Assembly (NCBI GenBank): GCA_004556545.1
Contig: SFGO01000070.1
Span: forward strand, 1-13,727
Reading direction: 5' to 3'
Length of the DNA stretch: 13,727 nucleotides
DNA from: Clostridiales bacterium
GTDB taxonomy: Bacteria; Bacillota; Clostridia; Christensenellales; Aristaeellaceae
Positions 13,407 to 13,727 of this stretch are shown here, piece by piece. A model generated the notes under the pieces. It saw only the letters and a list, made by a program, of their open reading frames with translations, was not told the origin of the DNA and did no database searches. The translations under genes and the position numbers were made by a program. The stretch's first letter is position 1; each line of letters opens with the position of its first letter.

Positions 13407-13580
13407 ATGAACAAGCAAATCCGCCGCTGCGCCCTGTGGATGCTGCTGCCCGCGCTGGTGATGATTTTATTCGTCAGCCTTTACCCGCTGCTTGACAGCA
13501 TCCACATGAGCTTTACCAACAAGAATATTCTGAAGCCCGGCAACGTTAAATTTGTCGGCCTTGGATACTGTCGACAATAG
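13407..13580 (+). pseudogene. ABC sugar permease, N-terminal fragment disrupted by an IS
   Basis: The ATG at 13407 follows AAGGAG by six bases. The product starts MNKQIRRCALWMLLPALVMI, continues LFVSLYPLLDSIHMSFTNKNILKPG, and then NVKFVGLG, which is the normal opening of MalF/UgpA-type permeases: a first membrane helix, the PLL-x-S-x-x-x-S-F motif and then F-V-G-L-x-N-Y. Host sequence is lost after GLG (about 13565); the frame reads YCRQ and stops at 13580 inside the IS end. A full permease has about 290-310 residues, so more than 80% is beyond the insertion. A start at 13263 is possible by frame but lacks a ribosome binding site. As it stands the gene cannot give a working permease. Confidence 0.85.
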
Positions 13581-13727
13581 TCAAATCAACGTACTTACCC
13601 AGAGAACAATGCATCGAATTTGCACTGTTGCGACGAATGAAGAGGTGAGTTTTGCGTACCGCGTCGCGATACCGCGCCAGCGTTTCAGGTGGAGAAACGC
13701 ATTTTCTACGAGATGGCGAAGTTTATA
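13566..13727 (-). mobile_element. IS5-family insertion sequence, one end only
   Basis: Permease homology ends at about 13565, directly before ta and then ctgtcgacaatag. The transposase stop codon is at 13581-13583, so the terminal repeat is very short of the coding end, as is usual for IS5-type elements. A TA target duplication is possible but the other end lies outside the window. Base composition differs from the flanking permease. Confidence 0.75.
13581..13727 (-). CDS. IS5-family transposase, C-terminal part (cut by window end)
   Basis: 48 codons are visible, ending in TGA. They start YKLRHLVENAFLHLKRWRG and continue IATRYAKLTSSFVATVQIRC. The Y-(2)-R-(3)-E-(6)-K signature of DDE transposases of the IS4/IS5 group is complete: Tyr1, Arg4, Glu8 (the catalytic Glu) and Lys15 of the visible fragment. 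The following R-G-I-A-T-R-Y-A-K is characteristic of IS5-type enzymes. The Asp residues and N-terminus lie outside. It reads toward the permease on the opposite strand. The visible part has no frame break, so the element could be active. Confidence 0.88.
   Translation of the reverse strand, partial: YKLRHLVENAFLHLKRWRGIATRYAKLTSSFVATVQIRCIVLWVSTLI

Overview
The window looks like a moderately GC-rich (my impression, not computed) gut-type member of the Clostridia (Bacillota). The reasons are the Bacillota-style bS20, the AzlCD, XpaC-TelA and LemA/TPM gene sets, a YesN-type AraC response regulator, strong AAGGAGG ribosome binding sites and extended -10 promoters. I cannot assign a genus. No tRNA, rRNA, CRISPR array or phage module is visible.

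Layout. Bases 1-643 hold no confident gene: a long imperfect inverted repeat (29-168), a possible 31-codon ORF on the minus strand (218-313), a strong hairpin (371-406) and an intergenic repeat, family B (copy B1, 410-582). From 644 to 9992 every gene is on the minus strand. In transcription order these are xpaC (9992-9012), telA (8948-7734), a LemA-like gene (7466-6924), a TPM-domain gene (6900-6046), azlC (6041-5304), azlD (5307-4996), rpsT with its own promoter and terminator (4883-4623), a SAM methyltransferase (4102-3479), a thioredoxin-reductase-like flavoprotein with its own promoter (3360-2509), a secreted protein of unknown function (2427-1384) and a secreted DUF3298-like protein (1345-644). 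On the plus strand, from 10578, lies a sugar-uptake locus: a YesN-type response regulator, a solute-binding protein and an ABC permease. The divergent intergenic region 9993-10577 carries the second, inverted copy of family B.

Two points stand out. First, a small non-coding element, family A, occurs twice in opposite orientations (4197-4436 and 7526-7682). It has terminal inverted repeats of the form CAGnnTGTCRAAAAA. Each copy is bracketed by a direct duplication of a complete terminator-like hairpin (25 bp identical at one site, 31 of 32 bp at the other), and the two hairpins are unrelated. This is what is expected of a MITE that targets terminator palindromes and duplicates them on insertion. 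Second, the plus-strand sugar-uptake locus is decayed. The gene translationally coupled to the response regulator starts like a membrane sensor kinase, but after about 35 codons it continues in frame as the C-terminal two thirds of a solute-binding protein. The permease that follows is cut after about 53 codons by an IS5-family insertion sequence that runs off the window.

The reductase at 2509-3360 keeps the redox CATC motif and FAD-binding motifs but has lost the recognisable NADPH-binding signatures. This suggests a ferredoxin-linked or otherwise non-NADPH thioredoxin reductase. xpaC-telA next to LemA/TPM makes a compact cluster of envelope-stress type genes.
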